Assembly: GCF_048128805.1 (NCBI RefSeq)
Contig: NC_136013.1
Span: 6,642,102-6,706,101, forward strand
Reading direction: 5' to 3'
From: Centroberyx gerrardi
Lineage: Eukaryota; Chordata; Actinopteri; Beryciformes; Berycidae
DNA length: 64,000 bases
In this document: positions 12,959 to 27,700 of the stretch, piece by piece
Layout of the letters: each line of letters begins with the position of its first letter
Position numbering within the stretch: the first letter of the stretch is position 1
Notes under the pieces: generated by a model
The model's database searches: none
The model's input: the letters and a program-made list of their open reading frames with translations, nothing else
What the model was told of the DNA's origin: nothing
Made by a program: the position numbers and the translations under genes

Positions 12959-15090
12959 GAAGTTCTGTCAGCGCTCAGCGTGGTTTAAAAAAAAAAAAAA
13001 AGTGGGGAAAATGTATATTGGGGATCATTGTCCTGCATTGTGCAACTAGAGGGAAGAAAGAACATGTGAAAGTGTATTCATGTAGTGTGTTTTTTCCATT
13101 ATTTTTAATGTCAGGCATTACGTTTGGTACTGTATTTTAAATGTCTAAGACACACAAATGGTGTCTTTGCAGTGGAGAAAAGATTTCTTTAAAAAGATCA
13201 ATGTCTGGGCAGCGTGAACAATGGTATTATTGACTGGAATGGAATTGAAGGAGATTTTGTTAAAACAATATGAAAAACGTCAACTCTTGCTAGTCTCAGG
13301 GAATCACTCATATCACAAGGTGATACATGGAACTGATGATGAATTATGTTTTCACCCTGCTTTTTTTCCATTTTCACGCCCTTTCGTACCTAAACCAACA
13401 CGTTTTTGCCAAACCAGCTGTCAGCCTATGGTGGGTGACAGCCTGTTTACAGAACAAGCTGCAGAGAATGTTACATTATTATGTTCCAGTGGAGGATACT
13501 TGATAAGCTTTAAGTTTCTTTGAGAGACGTAGCCTAAGTGGACTAAATGATTAAAAACAAAAGTGTTATTGCGAAGCTTTTTCCCCCCCCCCCATTGATG
13601 CACCGAGTCATGCACCAAATATCGATCTGTAGAGGTAAAATGTTATCAAGATGTGAAATGATCTACATTGTGTGGTTTTGTATGTAATGTTTTATTTTTA
13701 TTTTGCGAATTTTACCCTGTGATTTTAGTGACATTACTGTGAATTCTGTTCCTTCTGAAGAGGTGCATCACTGAAGCTCTCGATAATACGGTGTTTCTGC
13801 TGCAGCTCCCTTTCCTTCACCTTGCCCCTCCTCTTCCACTTACTGCAATATTGGAAGTACTGCTCAGTATACAGAGTTTAGGACAGAAATAAGGACAGTG
13901 TTTAACATGAACATGATATTAGCTATAGTTGACACCATTTACCATTTAGTAAGCACTTAGGACTATTTGGTACTGGAATAAAATCACCACACTTGAGATT
14001 CCAGAGCACTCAAATACAATATTTCAGTGTTCGGTAATTCGAAGGAGTACTTGGTGCTATAAATAAGAAGATAGCAGGGAGTGGCTGCAAATGGAGCGGC
14101 ATTAGTAGCCTCCCTTTGTTATCAGCACTATAGCAGGTGCTGGGTAATAGTGTTTTCAACCCTATGAGGACGTTGTGTAATATCTTGGCAGTTTGCCATT
14201 TTAGGTGAGAAAGAACAACCACAGTATTTTAAATATTGCCAAAATATTTCTGCATTTAAATAAGTGGAAATAAGGGGATACAGAGTGTATAAATATTAGG
14301 ATCCAGTGCTAAGGGCAAACAAAATTACATCAGCACAGTTTTTGTAGGAACAGCAGGATTAATTTTTTTTGTTTACATTTTTGCCAGCTGGAAACAGCCA
14401 AAGGGCCTTTCAGTGAATTGGTGTGCTCATTAAATTGAACTTGACCATCCATGTTTCAGGGAACATATCTATTGAATTTTTTGTTTTGTTTTTTACACTG
14501 AGATAAAAGCATTTCCATTATGCATAGTGTGGTGAGACTAGGTATTGTGGGTAAGCACTTCTGTTTTGATGATCTATTCAACTAGACCTACATTTTGACC
14601 ACCTAAAACAGGCATTGATTAACACAGGCAGACAATGGCAAGTGGTGCCTGAAACTGTTTAAATATTCCATTCAGCACTGTACACACCTTTAGGGTTGTG
14701 AAGAAAATCCAAATGTTATGCCCTGTCGAGTTAAACTGATGTTGGTGTGACAGAAATATTGATTTGTTTGATCTCATTGGCTTAGTTTTTGATTTTGCAG
14801 TGATATTCTGCACCATTATGCTTCCAAATATAGGGTTTTTTGTAGCTTCATATGGTGGATTTCAACCTAAAATGCAACATACTGAGTTGAATCATAATGG
14901 TTTTTTTCAAGGTCACTTTCTCTGATCGACAGTATTTTTGAGTAACACCCACTGCCAATGTCCATACATCGTTTCTTCCTATTGCTCCTACAAAAAAAGA
15001 CATCAAGTTGACATTGCCAGGTGTATTTCCAATTCTTATCTTGGTTGTATCAGAGATGGTGCATGTAAATAAAGCTTGAAGAAGCACTGA
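12959..15090 (+). other. foxo3 3' UTR
   Basis: AT-rich sequence directly after the foxo3 stop. It contains a poly(A) tract at about 12987-13001, an AATAAA at 13977-13982 and another at 15068-15073. The last is the probable main cleavage signal, giving about 2.1 kb of 3' UTR. No other gene is visible. Long 3' UTRs are usual for FOXO3 and are a known site of post-transcriptional control. Confidence 0.65.
15068..15073 (+). terminator. Poly(A) signal AATAAA, probable foxo3 end
   Basis: Canonical hexamer 2.1 kb after the stop codon and 660 bp before the ccdc162 start codon. Confidence 0.55.
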
Positions 15091-15733
15091 ATTTCTCGAG
15101 TTTTTGATATACCTTTTTTTTTTTTTTTTATCCCTAGTGGAATTACACAGCTGCAGACTTCACTCTGCAACCACAGTGGAGGTGATTTGCTATTGGATAA
15201 TCACATCATGAGCTAAGAACCAATCATATGCTGTATCCAAGAAGACTGGACCTACTCTGACTCTGAAGTCAAGGTTTTTTGAATACGGGATGGAAGGTTG
15301 CTGAGATAAATGCTGCTCAACAATTGGTGCACCATGCATATTTATATATTCTAATAACAAATTACTGTCACAGCGCAGTACAGTCTAAAAAGCCCAAGAG
15401 CATGGACAACATACTGTATCAGCCTAACAGAGGAGGAAACCATGAAACGTCGGAGCCCTCTACAGATCAAATGCAGTCACTGTCTTGCTGCTGCGCTCCT
15501 GTGTCAGGATGGAGGACAGGGAATGGGAGAGGAAGCCCGGTTGCATGGAGGCTCGTCTCCATGGAAACCCCACAACAAGTCAGCATGGCAGCACAGAGAT
15601 TTGGCAGCAGTGTTTGGATTAAAAGAAGCCGTATTTTTTGAGTGTTTGAAATGTTGAAGACATAACTTAGAACGGCTGGATCTCAGTTTCCCAGTTTCTA
15701 AACATCTTATAGTCTTAAATTTGCAGTTCTGCC

Positions 15734-18700
15734 ATGTCGGATGTGTACAGAGTTTCCTCCACCGTTAGAGTGGAGCAGATGCAGGCAGAGTTGTCGGATC
15801 AACTCTCGGCACTCAGGGCAGAAATTGAAGTGAATGGATTTCCTCTGGGAGTAGCGCCTTCCAAATCTTACAGGTGTGGAAGCCTGGCTGAGTATATTAT
15901 GTGTTTATATCAGTGGTTTCAAATCATTTTTAGTGTTTGTTTCAATCTGCCTGGAGTTCCAGATACAGTAGGTGGGATTTACCACATTAATCTCAGGTAA
16001 AATGTCAATTACAAAACAGTAAACAAAACTAAATTGACTTTTTAATACTTAATTGATTTTCTAAACCAATTGTTATTTGTCCTATCTGCTAAATCCCATA
16101 TCCCTTAGGCACTTGTATATGCCAGAACAATCCATAAAACGTATTTGTAAAGGCTATTTGACCCAGGTCTCATGTATTTAATATGTTTATATTGATCCCT
16201 GTCTTGTTTACTCATTCTGAGCTTTATTTCAGTTCTGTTCCACCTCCAAAGGACATTTCCTTCTTCCGTGTGGAGAGAGAGCAGACACTTAGGAGGGGAC
16301 TTCAGGTGAGAATGAAAATCTGTTCCTGCTGTTATTCTTATCAAGGTCACTACGCTGATCTAAAAAGTCTGGCGGGTATGGAAAATTAATTTAATTTCTA
16401 GGTCATGAAAACTTTTGGAGTTGCATGAAAACTCTGGGTAATGTGTTATATAATGGTTGACCCACTGTCACTTCACATATCGCCATGGAGTTGATAGACA
16501 AATGGAGGAATCAGGAATCTACAAGCTTATAAACGTACACTGCCTACACTGAGTTTCTCCTCTCCCTCTGGGTTTTAGGTGGCAGGAGCCTTGCCGGTTT
16601 TGTCCCAGTCCAGCATCATGCAGAAGGAGCTGGACAGCTGCCTGAGTATGGAGTACAGTCCTGACAGTCTGCCTCTTCTACTGCACCAGGTGATGACAGT
16701 AAAAACACTCGGTCAAGACACACAAATCCTAAATCGAGGACATGTAGAACAGAATGGAACTGAATAGAGCAGAAAATTGGTAGTAGCAATTTTGGAAAAA
16801 CACTAGGTAAAAATCTGTTTTTAAAAGTGATTTAAACAGATTTACTTGTTGTATTTTGTTTTTTCTCTAGTTCTACACGGACAGATCATATCACTTGGCT
16901 CAGGTCAAATATCTGCTCATGCTGAGATGGAGGAGATTCTGCCGTCACACCGGCGTCATTGAGAAGCTTTATCCTCATTACAAGGTGACAACAAGACCCA
17001 AGCCAGCAGTTTAAAATTGACTAAGTCTCACAGGAGTTTTCTTCTGGTCCACCTTATGTGTGTGTGACGTCCCAGCTCATGCTCTGCTGCTGAATCTATC
17101 ACTGCTGCAGGGGCGTCCAGTCCTTTTGACATGGAGGGTAAAGGACCAAAATATAACAAGGGCAGCCCCAAAGTAATTTCATTGGATATTAATTATTTAG
17201 AAATAAAATGAGCATAAAACTAGTTCTCAAATTCTCAATTCTCAAAATGCTTCTTAGATGGTGTTTGATTAAAATAGGTCAAATACAGAATATTTTTCAC
17301 TGGAACATGATGATGGCCATTTTTAAAAAATATATTTATTCTGCACAGTCAAGATACAAAGAAGCCATACAGACATGGCATGAAATAGGACACAAACAGG
17401 TATACAAAAATAAAATACATTAACATAACAGGGGACATTACAAAACTTAAATACACTTTATAGCTGGAAGAAAATTCAATAAATATAAAATACTGTGGTT
17501 TCCTTGGCAAACAGAAGGGAGGTTTTCTCTTTGTTTTGTTGCTCTCATAAATATGAAATTTATCTAGGATAAAAATAGGATTCATTATAAAATATTGGTT
17601 TTCATATCTACTGTAGCAGGAAGCTGAACAAAGCATTTTTGAACAAAATAGAAATCTCCACAAACGTTGTCAGTTATTAACCTGGAGACATCTTTCCATT
17701 GCTTTTGCTATATTTATTAACATTTTTGTAAAAAGGAGGTCAGATTTACTCTATGGATCTCAATTTGTGAAACCCTGCTTTTATCCCTTTTCTATCTCTT
17801 TCCTCTCTTGCAAAGAATGAGTGTACTTGAGAAGGGCAGACAAACCACTCACCATTCACAACAAATAAAGGAACCATGATGACTGATTTCAGAGAGAAAG
17901 AGGCGTGACATTCATGATGAAACTTATCATCTTTTCATTGCCTATAAACACGACTCTTCAGCTCTGTCTGTCTTCACCGGATCCGATCCGTCTTGTTTCC
18001 CCTCAGGATCAGGTGTCGTATCTGATGCAGGAGTATGAGGATGCGGTTCAGAGAGCGCGCCGACTGGCAGTGACGAGGGAGAAGATCCTGACCGGGCGAG
18101 GAAACGCCATCAACCTCGTCACTCAGGATGATGTGGTCATTTACCTCAGATGGCTCGTCTGCCACCTGCACTCCGTTAAAACCATTCATAACTTCCTGAG
18201 GGTAAGCACCCGGGGGTGATGGACAGTTTTAATGTGTCATGTGCATGTTGTGATTCTTATCAATTAGAATCAGGAATCAGAATCAGGTTTATTTTCACCA
18301 GGTGCATTTTCACATACTAGGAATTTGACTTGGTGAGGTTGGTGCAGTGCAATATACAGACATTTAGACGGACAAACAAGCAGCAATTACAAATTAAATT
18401 TAAATATCAAATGTCAGAGACAAAGAAGTAAAGAAAGAAGAGAAGAGAAGAGATTCCTGAAAATATATACAGTATATACAATGCAGTAAGTGGGTCTTTT
18501 TACAAGGGCTCAGTAGTAAGTTGCATTTAGTGTTTGACAAAGAACCAAATATGAATATGAATAGGTAGTGTCACTATACAGGGAATACAAATATGATAGA
18601 TATGACTATGTATTTACAGATGTACAATTTGTATGGAATTGTGCTCAGAGATTCAGTGAAATTAGTTTCTGTCATTCAATGCATTTGCAATCTTGATTTT

Positions 18701-21700
18701 TGTATATGTCTAAGTGTGTTTAATCATTTTGATATACTGAAAAAAATCAAAACCTCGCGCTCAGCCCCTGACTTGCAGATCCTTTGCACAACTGGTGAAG
18801 ACTATCGGTAGGTCGTACACAAATCAATACATGATGCTTATCTTCTTTATTTTGTGCCAAAAAATAAAGATTTATCGTTTTGTGTGCGACCTACCTATAT
18901 TACTCATCATTTTTATATATTCAAATAAATAAAAATGTGCCGTTCAAGTAGACTTATTCATTTAACAGGTGCTGCACTACATACCGGCTTGTGAAAGGAA
19001 CAATAAGGAATCACAGGCGAACTTCACAAAGGATCGCACTACTTTACAAAAGGCTCAACATACTGATGGTGAGAGACAAACTAACACTATCCTTAACATC
19101 TAGATATAGAGACACTGACAGTAGTTAGAAGGAAAATCCAGTAACAGACAACTGCTGTAACAAAAAATAATGCACACAGTAAAAACCATGATGAAACAAT
19201 AAAAACAATGGCATAATAATAGCAGTAAAAGTAGTAGAGGTACAATATAGCTATACGGGCATAAAGTTATGTTAAAAATAAATGTTTAAAATGAAGAAAG
19301 CAGGATAGATAGACATAATAGTATGCAGTGCACCAAGTAGAGATTTCATACAATAATTCATTACTCACTACATTCAACTGCAGGACTGGCAGATAATGTT
19401 CCCATGCACACTGTTAAACTGGAGGAGTTTCGTCCTGAACTGCAGTCCTTGGTCTCCTATTTCCACCTGCACTATGACGCTCTGAACATCAGGACCACTG
19501 CAGACGAGATGGAGTTATTCAGCATGGTAATACTGTTTGATCTACTACACCACTGATATATAAACACATAAAGTCCCTGCAGTAGTCGTGCCTGGGAGTA
19601 CCACTGTACATCTGTCTGACATCAATCAGTGAAAGGATATACATATATATTATTAGATATCGAATGATATATTGAATGTTTGTATAGGTGTCAAGGGAGT
19701 TCAGAACGATCTTCAGAAAGCAGGAGCTGATGAAGACTTTCCTCCAGTACGATGGTACTGAGGTCAGAGAGAGCGAGTGGGGGAGGAAGAGCGGCAGCAT
19801 GGCTCTGAAGAAGCAGGCCAGCTGGATTCCCTTCATTCAGGTCTGGATGGAGAAATCCAAAATCACAGTCAAATAATATTTCCAAATACTTTTAGTAGTT
19901 TATTTAGGCCTATCTAGGTGCCTGATGGGTTGGCTTTGTGAGTGACAGAAAGTTTAGACAATCACAGGGAAGTAGCTGAACGGCAATTTAGTATAATTTT
20001 CTGTGGTTTATAAATTAATCTATACTACCTTGATGCAGCAAATCCACCCTGTTTTTACTATATTTTTCACTATTTCTCAGGTTTCAAGTTGTGAAGGCCT
20101 TCCAATTGTATGTGCTCGAGAAAGGTTTGTAGGCTATATGTAATAAAAGTTTTGGAGGACAGAGGATATTTATACTGTTTTGATTCTGTCCTGTAGGTTA
20201 AGCCCAAGCGAGATCCATGGCAACAGAAGCTCATCACAAAACTGAAGGAAAAGAAATGTGTTGACGAGTTACTGAGGATGCACTGCAAGTTTCTTCAGGT
20301 AACAGTTCTTATAGCTTTCAATCAACATCATGTCTCCTTTAAAAGTGGAAATATCACAAGACAAGTATTGATGGGGTTGCAACTTCTGTATTACTATACT
20401 ATAGCATATACTAATAGCATGTAATACATATACTAATACATACACATTACTAATACTTTATATATTTCTCTGTGTGTGATTGAATAGTTGCAATTTGCCA
20501 GTGTTTAATTATTTGCTTTGGTAACATATACTGAAGTATTTCATGCCAATAAAGCTAATTTGAATTTAATTGAATGAATTGAATTGTGACATATTATAAT
20601 TGTTGTCTATATTATGATTAAGTGATGATACATTAATCGGATGTGGTTCAAATAGTATTTAAAATAATTGTTAGTTCTTTAATCTGCTTGAAGTACCAGA
20701 GTTGTGGGGTTCAGATTAAACCCCACCAATACAATAAGTACCAGAAATATTTATGCTATTTAAAAGTTAATTTTTTACACTTTTCTGTGATTGATAACAT
20801 ATCTGACACTATCTGGACTGTCTTGATGCAATAACCTCCACCCATCTGCTGCCCCAAATATTTTAAAACAAATACTAAAACTATTTCACCCAGACCTGCC
20901 ACTGATACAGAATATAACTTAGATTTTTATCACATAGCTTTTGCCATATGTCTGGTTTTGAGTTCTCTCCATATTTTGATCTGTATCTGCTCTGCTCAGG
21001 TCCCTGATCTGCTGCATGTGGGCGAGGCTCTAAGAGAACATGCTGCTCATGTGTGCGACTCACAGGCCATAAGCTCCTCATCAGTCTCACACACCGGTAA
21101 CACAAAACTACAGAAGACCTCCGAGATCTGGACCAGCATTTACAGCGCTGCCAGTCTCGCTCAGGCAAGTTTCCTGCTCAGAGAGGTGTGAAAACATTCT
21201 CAGCGTTTCTCAAGGTTGCCTGTGTTGGAGTTCATGTTAAAAGTGACAATTTTCTTGTTAGGATACACGCAATCATTCATCTAGATGTGGAGTCAAAGGA
21301 GGCCAGGATAAACAGAGTTTGAAGAGCAAAACCTCCAGCGCAAAAGATGAAAGGTGTGTAATATTTTTACAGAGAAAATTGCTTTGCTACAATATAATGT
21401 GGCAATATTCCATTTGCAGGACAGTCATGTCTTCAGTCAACAGCAAAGAATTGTGAGTAAGCTCAAGTTAGACTTTTTGGAAGTACGCAGTATGGATTTC
21501 ACATCAAAAGATGAATAAGCAATTGTAGTGTCAGCTTTTAATAATCTTTGTTTTTATGCATTGGTTGCATTTTATTGTTTTTTTCTTGATCTCCTCATTA
21601 AACCATGTAAAAAATGACATCAGCCATTTCTTCAAAGACCAAATACTTATACCTCTTCCTGCATATTACACTAAGGCATCTTTTGGCATTTCAGCTTTCT

Positions 21701-24700
21701 GTGCCTCTGCTCCTTCTTGTAAACACAGCTGCTCTTACATGGACTGCATGCGGCTGCTGGGTCTGGATGACAGTCTGCAGGAAGGCACCTCAGATCCCGT
21801 CACAACCAGCGGTGCATACCTGTCCCTCATTTACCTGCGCCACCTCAAACTCAGAGAGCTCCAGGTGAGGCGAAGAGCTGCACATTCTGTTTTTTGGTTA
21901 GTTGAGGGTGCTTAGATGTGTATTGGATGATGTTGGCTTAAAATAATCATTAATATAAGTGATCTTGCTTCAGTGAGATTTAGTAAAAGAGCTGATTTAG
22001 ATAAGTGTTCATTCTCTGAGATCCTGTTCTTATTCTCCCTGTCCGTAGCGTATCTCTCTTGGGATGCTGAACTACCTGCGCTCTGTAGAGAGGACCTTGA
22101 CCTTTGACCTGGCCGGTCTGCGCCCGGAGGGAAGAGAGCTGTGCAGCACCGCAGAAGAAGCAGGCTGGATGAACGCAGCCAGGGGGGGCAGCGGGGGGGC
22201 AGGAGGTCTTGGCTCGCTCCACTTCAGCCACAACACTCCTGTTGACTACAAGGTGAGGACATGTCACAGTGTGTCACAACCTATTCGTGGGATTCAAGAT
22301 AGTGAAAATAGTCCATGCATTTGGTGAACTGATGACTTCAGCTGCCTTACTGTCGCACAAACATATATATATGTGTATCTTCTAAGCATGTATGGGATAT
22401 ATGCTTAGAATATTAGAAAGAAATGCTTAGAAATGCTTGGAATAAACGCTGCACACTGCTTCTTATGATTCCACAATTTCTTAAAGCTGCAAGAGGCAAG
22501 ATCTTTATGAAAAAACACACCCGTCTTATCATCTTAAATCATAATCGAGAAGAGCATCCCATCTCTCCTGAGTGAGAAGCTGTAGATTTGTCTTATTTTC
22601 CCAAATGAAAGTCCGGTGTCAGGAAAAGTTAGAAACAGTCTTCTAAACAGCAGTGAGCAGCGCTCTGTCCAGAGAAAGCTGGACTCACCAACTTCAGATC
22701 TTTTTCCTCTTTCGTCCCTTTGGTTTCCTTCGGTATAAAGCATCACAGACCGGCTGGTTGGTAAACATGAGTGTGCTGTGTGCAGTTTACTGACATCACT
22801 TTACATGATTTCTGGGTACTGAAGTTCAAATTTTTCAAACGGTTATCTCTCGATGCCATTTTGGGCAGCCAACGTGCAAACTGACCTATTGCAGCTTTAA
22901 ATTATGTACAATGGTCCTTTATTTTATCCTGTGTGAGTAACTAACCTACAAAACCTGCCTTAAAGGTTTCATAGGGGTGTACAGGTATGTACTGTATATT
23001 CTCTCTTGTTGCATCAAAGTGCATATATGACTTCTTCATATTCCAGGTCCATTGCTCAGAGTTCATGGAGTTTGCAGAGGTGGAGAACCTTCATGATTTC
23101 TACAGCGCTGAGGAGAGTTTCATACACACCCAGGACCAGAGAGGGCTGTACATCGTGTATGATGCCGCTCTGAAGGACCTGCAGGAGCTGGAGAGCATGC
23201 TGGCTCTGGTTGGCTCCCACTACATCCAGAGAAACAGCAGCAAGCAAGTGGGAAAAGCTGAGGCTTCCTTCAGCCCGGCAGCAGACATCCGCTCCTGGGC
23301 CGGGGCGGATGCAGACCGCGCTGCAGTGCTTCTGGACTTGTGGACATGTGAGACGGAGTTTCTGGAGAGCAAAGTGCAGGTATAGTGATAATAATGAATA
23401 CTGTAGATAGATGTGATCATTTAAGTCTCTTAGTTGGCTGTTTCCTCACTTGCTTACTAGCTACGATGAATCATTTCCCTTTGAGCATAGATGGAGATAT
23501 CATTTACTTTTAACTAGGCCTGGGACAATTGCCGATATTACTATACTGTATATCGCGGTAAAAAACAATAACAGTTATGACACAGACACATTTTTATGAC
23601 CCTGACCACTGCGGTCATCATTGATGTTTTATTTTTCCCAAAAGAGGGAGCGCTCTAATAAATTGTTATATTTATGTTGTTGTTAAAGTGGATGCAGGCC
23701 AGTAGTAATTTATTTGAGATACTTTTGACTTTATTTTAGATGCTGCTATTTCGATCTTTATTTGTGTTGTTTAAAATTATCCTATCCTAGTATTTTATAA
23801 TTTTGCATTTTAAGAAAAAAGTCAAAGATCTTGTGATTGATATGATAAATTCATTTTTAAGTAATTTAAGCATATTACAGTTCTGTTTTTTAAAGTTTTC
23901 ATCTTTTTAATGATTATCAAGATAATATTATATCAAAATAATTTTGGTCAAGATTAATCATACTATGAAATTTTCATATTGACACAGGCCTACTTTTAAC
24001 ACTTAAATTATGGTTTCCTGTTCACATCAAGCTCTTAAAGTCTTATTAATTGTTGGTATGAATTGCTTACTAGTCACATTTCTCAACTAGAATATCTGTT
24101 TGCTTGCCTACTTTCTCACTTTCCAAGGCCAGTCCTCCTGGAGCAAAAACCAGTTTCTCTTTTCACACTGTAACCTTGTGTTTTCTTATTCTCCAGCTCT
24201 TGAACTGTTACTATGAGGCCTACCAGCACACGTCGGGGACTGAGGAGAGGTTCGCTCTGGCTCAGGTTATCACTGACATCATGCACAGCAGGCCACAGCT
24301 GGACCTGAACCAGGATTACTTTGTTCAGGCCTACAGGGCAGAGATGGCCTGCCTTCAGAGCCACCAGCAGCTGATCAGAGCAGTTCTGGACTGCCAGGTG
24401 AACGCAAAAAGCATATATGAATTAAATCTGTTTACTGTAGTGTTCAGCTCCTTTTTTTCACACCAGAAATTAAGTCTTAAGCCTGCAAAGACCCTACAAG
24501 TGTTTGGTTGTTTGTGTTGATGTGTAAATGTGCAGAAGGATGAGTGCACATGCGGAGGTATGAATGTGAATGTAGTGTGTGGATAATAAAACTAATTGTC
24601 TTCGCTTTTTTAAACACATAAATTGATTGATTATGTTGATGTTTAAGCAGCAGTGGTTGTATGTCCAAGACAAATTTCCCCTTTGATACTAATACAGCTT

Positions 24701-27700
24701 ATCTTTATTTAATATTGTTGTAATGTGTAGTACAGCAAACTATATGAGTGTAATCTATACCCTGCATATTGTGACAGACTGTACTGTTTACCTCATCAGA
24801 TTGAGCAGCAGCGGCGGCACCTCCAACGCATCTGGAGAGACGGCCAGACAGGCTCCGTTCAGGACTACGGCCTTCCACCAAACTATGTTCCCAAACATCT
24901 GGTCTCACCTGGTGGCAGCAGGCAAGTGATAAATACAGCAGTAAGCTCAAGTACATTGGAGTTGGTGTTCTCCAGAAACTCACTATTTCCTACGTGTGTG
25001 TATGTTTGCATGCAAGGGTGGAAATAACTAATTACATTTACTCATGTTACTGTAATTGAGTAGCTTTTTTGTGTACTTTGAGTATTTTTTTAAGTCAGTA
25101 ATTTTACTTTTACTTAAATACGTTTTACTGTACTTTAATACATTTTAAATCACATCATAAATTGGCCAATTGTAGAGCCATTCGCAGTGAACGATCAGTC
25201 AGCAGAGAAAATAATCTGGTTTTAATTCATCTGGTTTTACTCTGTTTTTGCACTTGTAATTGTAATTAAATTGTAATTTCCAATTTTTCAAATTAGAAGA
25301 ATCGAGTTTGAATTCTGTCCTCTCAACCTTTTAGAATTACATGGGAAAGATCACATCTAACAAAGTTCTCTTTTCTAAAAAAGGAACTCAGTAATTTATA
25401 ATCTGAGTACATTTTCAATTAGATATTTTTTACTTTTACTTAAGTAGATTTTCACACCAGTACTTTTACTTCTACCTAAGTAAAATATCAGCAAAGTAAC
25501 AATACATCTACTTGGGTAATTCATTCTAGTTTTCTTTCCACCACTGTTTTCATGCATCTGTCTGTATGTTTGTGTGTCTCTGTCGTCTCTATGGTTTATC
25601 CTCCTCTGTTGTCCTGTCTGTATCCTGGCTGCAGCTCTGCACTGATGAACACATTCCTTCTGGAGGTTCACCCGTCCCTCTGCCTGGCTTCTGAGGTGTA
25701 TTATGGTTTATCCCAGGCTCACACTGAGCTGTGTCAGCTGCACAGAGCCAGGGGCGTCACTGAGAAACTCATCCTGCGACAGAAGCTCCTGCAGCAGGCC
25801 CTGCAGAGCTGGAACACCCTGGCCTCACCCGGGTCCTCATACAGCTCGCAAATACAAAAAGATGTACGTTTTTGTCTTTCTCAGGAATCTATTCAAATCA
25901 CATTAAGCACCATAACTCAGTTCTAGTTTCTTTTCTTCCCCTCACAGTTGTACTCGGATGTGTTTTTTGAGGACCCGACGTCGGTCCAAGATGTGGGTCT
26001 GTCTCTAGTAAGATCTGCTGAGGAGAAGGAGATGAAGCAGGGACGGGAGAAACAGCTGCATGCAGTGGAGACGCTCTCCAAGCTGCTGGAGCTTGTAACC
26101 CTTCGCCACCGCCTGATGGAGTCGGCCTCTGAAACTGCACATCTGGCACAGTTAAGCGAACGCGCACAGTGGGGTCAAATAGCATTCTCAAATAATTCTT
26201 ACCACATAGGACAATACATATGTGAATTGCCCTGATGAAAACCCTACATACTGTAAGTAGGTTAAAACAAATGCTAAGAATTATGTGCATGTACTTCTTT
26301 CCACAGGTCTGGTAATATTACACCCTGACATTATCCAGTATCATTCATTAAGTTCAATGTCTTGGGACACATTTGGTAGAAATCAACACTGTTGACTCTT
26401 TGAAGGGAGTTGCCTACTTGTAAGGGAAACTCTGTAACATTCAATAATTCTTTAAACCCCCCTAGGCTATACAGGAACTTGACGTCGGAGCTCGGATTTG
26501 ATGAGTTCCACCTGTATCTGAGGCCGGTGCAGTTTGAGCTCGCCGAACAAAAAGACAAAGCAGAGCAGAAGTCTGTGTTTATCACGGCCCTGCTGCAAGA
26601 CAACAGCTGTGTGGACAGGTATTTTTTCTGCTTTAAGTCCCATAAAATTATAGAAACACACTGGCCATCTGAGCATGTGCAGGGTGCTGCTAACTTTGTC
26701 ATGATGCTACCAGTCTTTCTTTTTGCTTGTTAGCATTACGAAGTGATCAGTTCTTACCACATTCTCTTCTGTTGACAGCAAAGATGGACAAATATGTAAA
26801 AGGAAATTGTCTAATTGAGGTCATACCTATATTTTGGACTTCTCCATATTTTTCATGGACTTTTTGGAAGCCACTCTGTAGTTCTTGGCAGAGCGCCCAG
26901 CCGGGTTATAAGGAGCCGTATCTGCAACACTCTTCACTAATATAGAATAGATGTCGATTTGTCTCACAGGCAATCTAAAAATATGTACTTTTGAAGGGAA
27001 TCTCTGAGCAGATGTGTGTATCCTTCTAGTATGTTTTCCCTCTTAGTCTCGCCTCTCCATGTGCACTGTATCTATTGTTTCTACTTTTTTTTTTTTTTAC
27101 TGTATTGTTATATACATCACAAGAGCAGTGCAGTGTGTTGCAGAAGGAAATAAAGTGTGTTATCTGCCTCAGGTACACTCCATCCAGCCTGCCTCTGAGT
27201 ATCCAGGAACTGGATGAGAACCAGATTGGGAGATTTAGCTTCAGCTCAAAAGAAGCCGTTGTTCATGTACGTTCAAATTAAATACTGGGGCTTTTATTGG
27301 CTAATGAATGAATGAATGAATGAACAAATCAACCAATTAATTCATTTATTCCTTTTCCCTGCCTCTTCATAGCTTATGAACAGACGCAGTATAGAAAACC
27401 TCCAGGTGACTCTGGCCTGTCAGGTTACACAGAAGAATGCCTTGATAAGTGCCGTGAAACAGGCGTGTTTTTGCCATTGGGCAGAGAGTGTGACCGCTTC
27501 AGCTGAGGTGTGTATAATGCATACTGTAACATGGGTGAATTGCTGTTTAAATATTGCAGTTTGATTTGCGGTCAGGTTATTTCAGATTGGTTTCCATTTC
27601 ATTCTTAAGGGTCAAGAAAGCCTTCATTCTGGTAGAGATGCAAAATCTGCACCAAGATTTGACTCCAAACTTGGAAGTGACACTGACAGCTTGCAGGAAA

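Noticed and set aside
21556-21728. Coding extension before CSYMDCMRLL in ccdc162
   Set aside because: The preceding exon phase only fits the acceptor at 21728; using the CAG at 21694 produces a stop.
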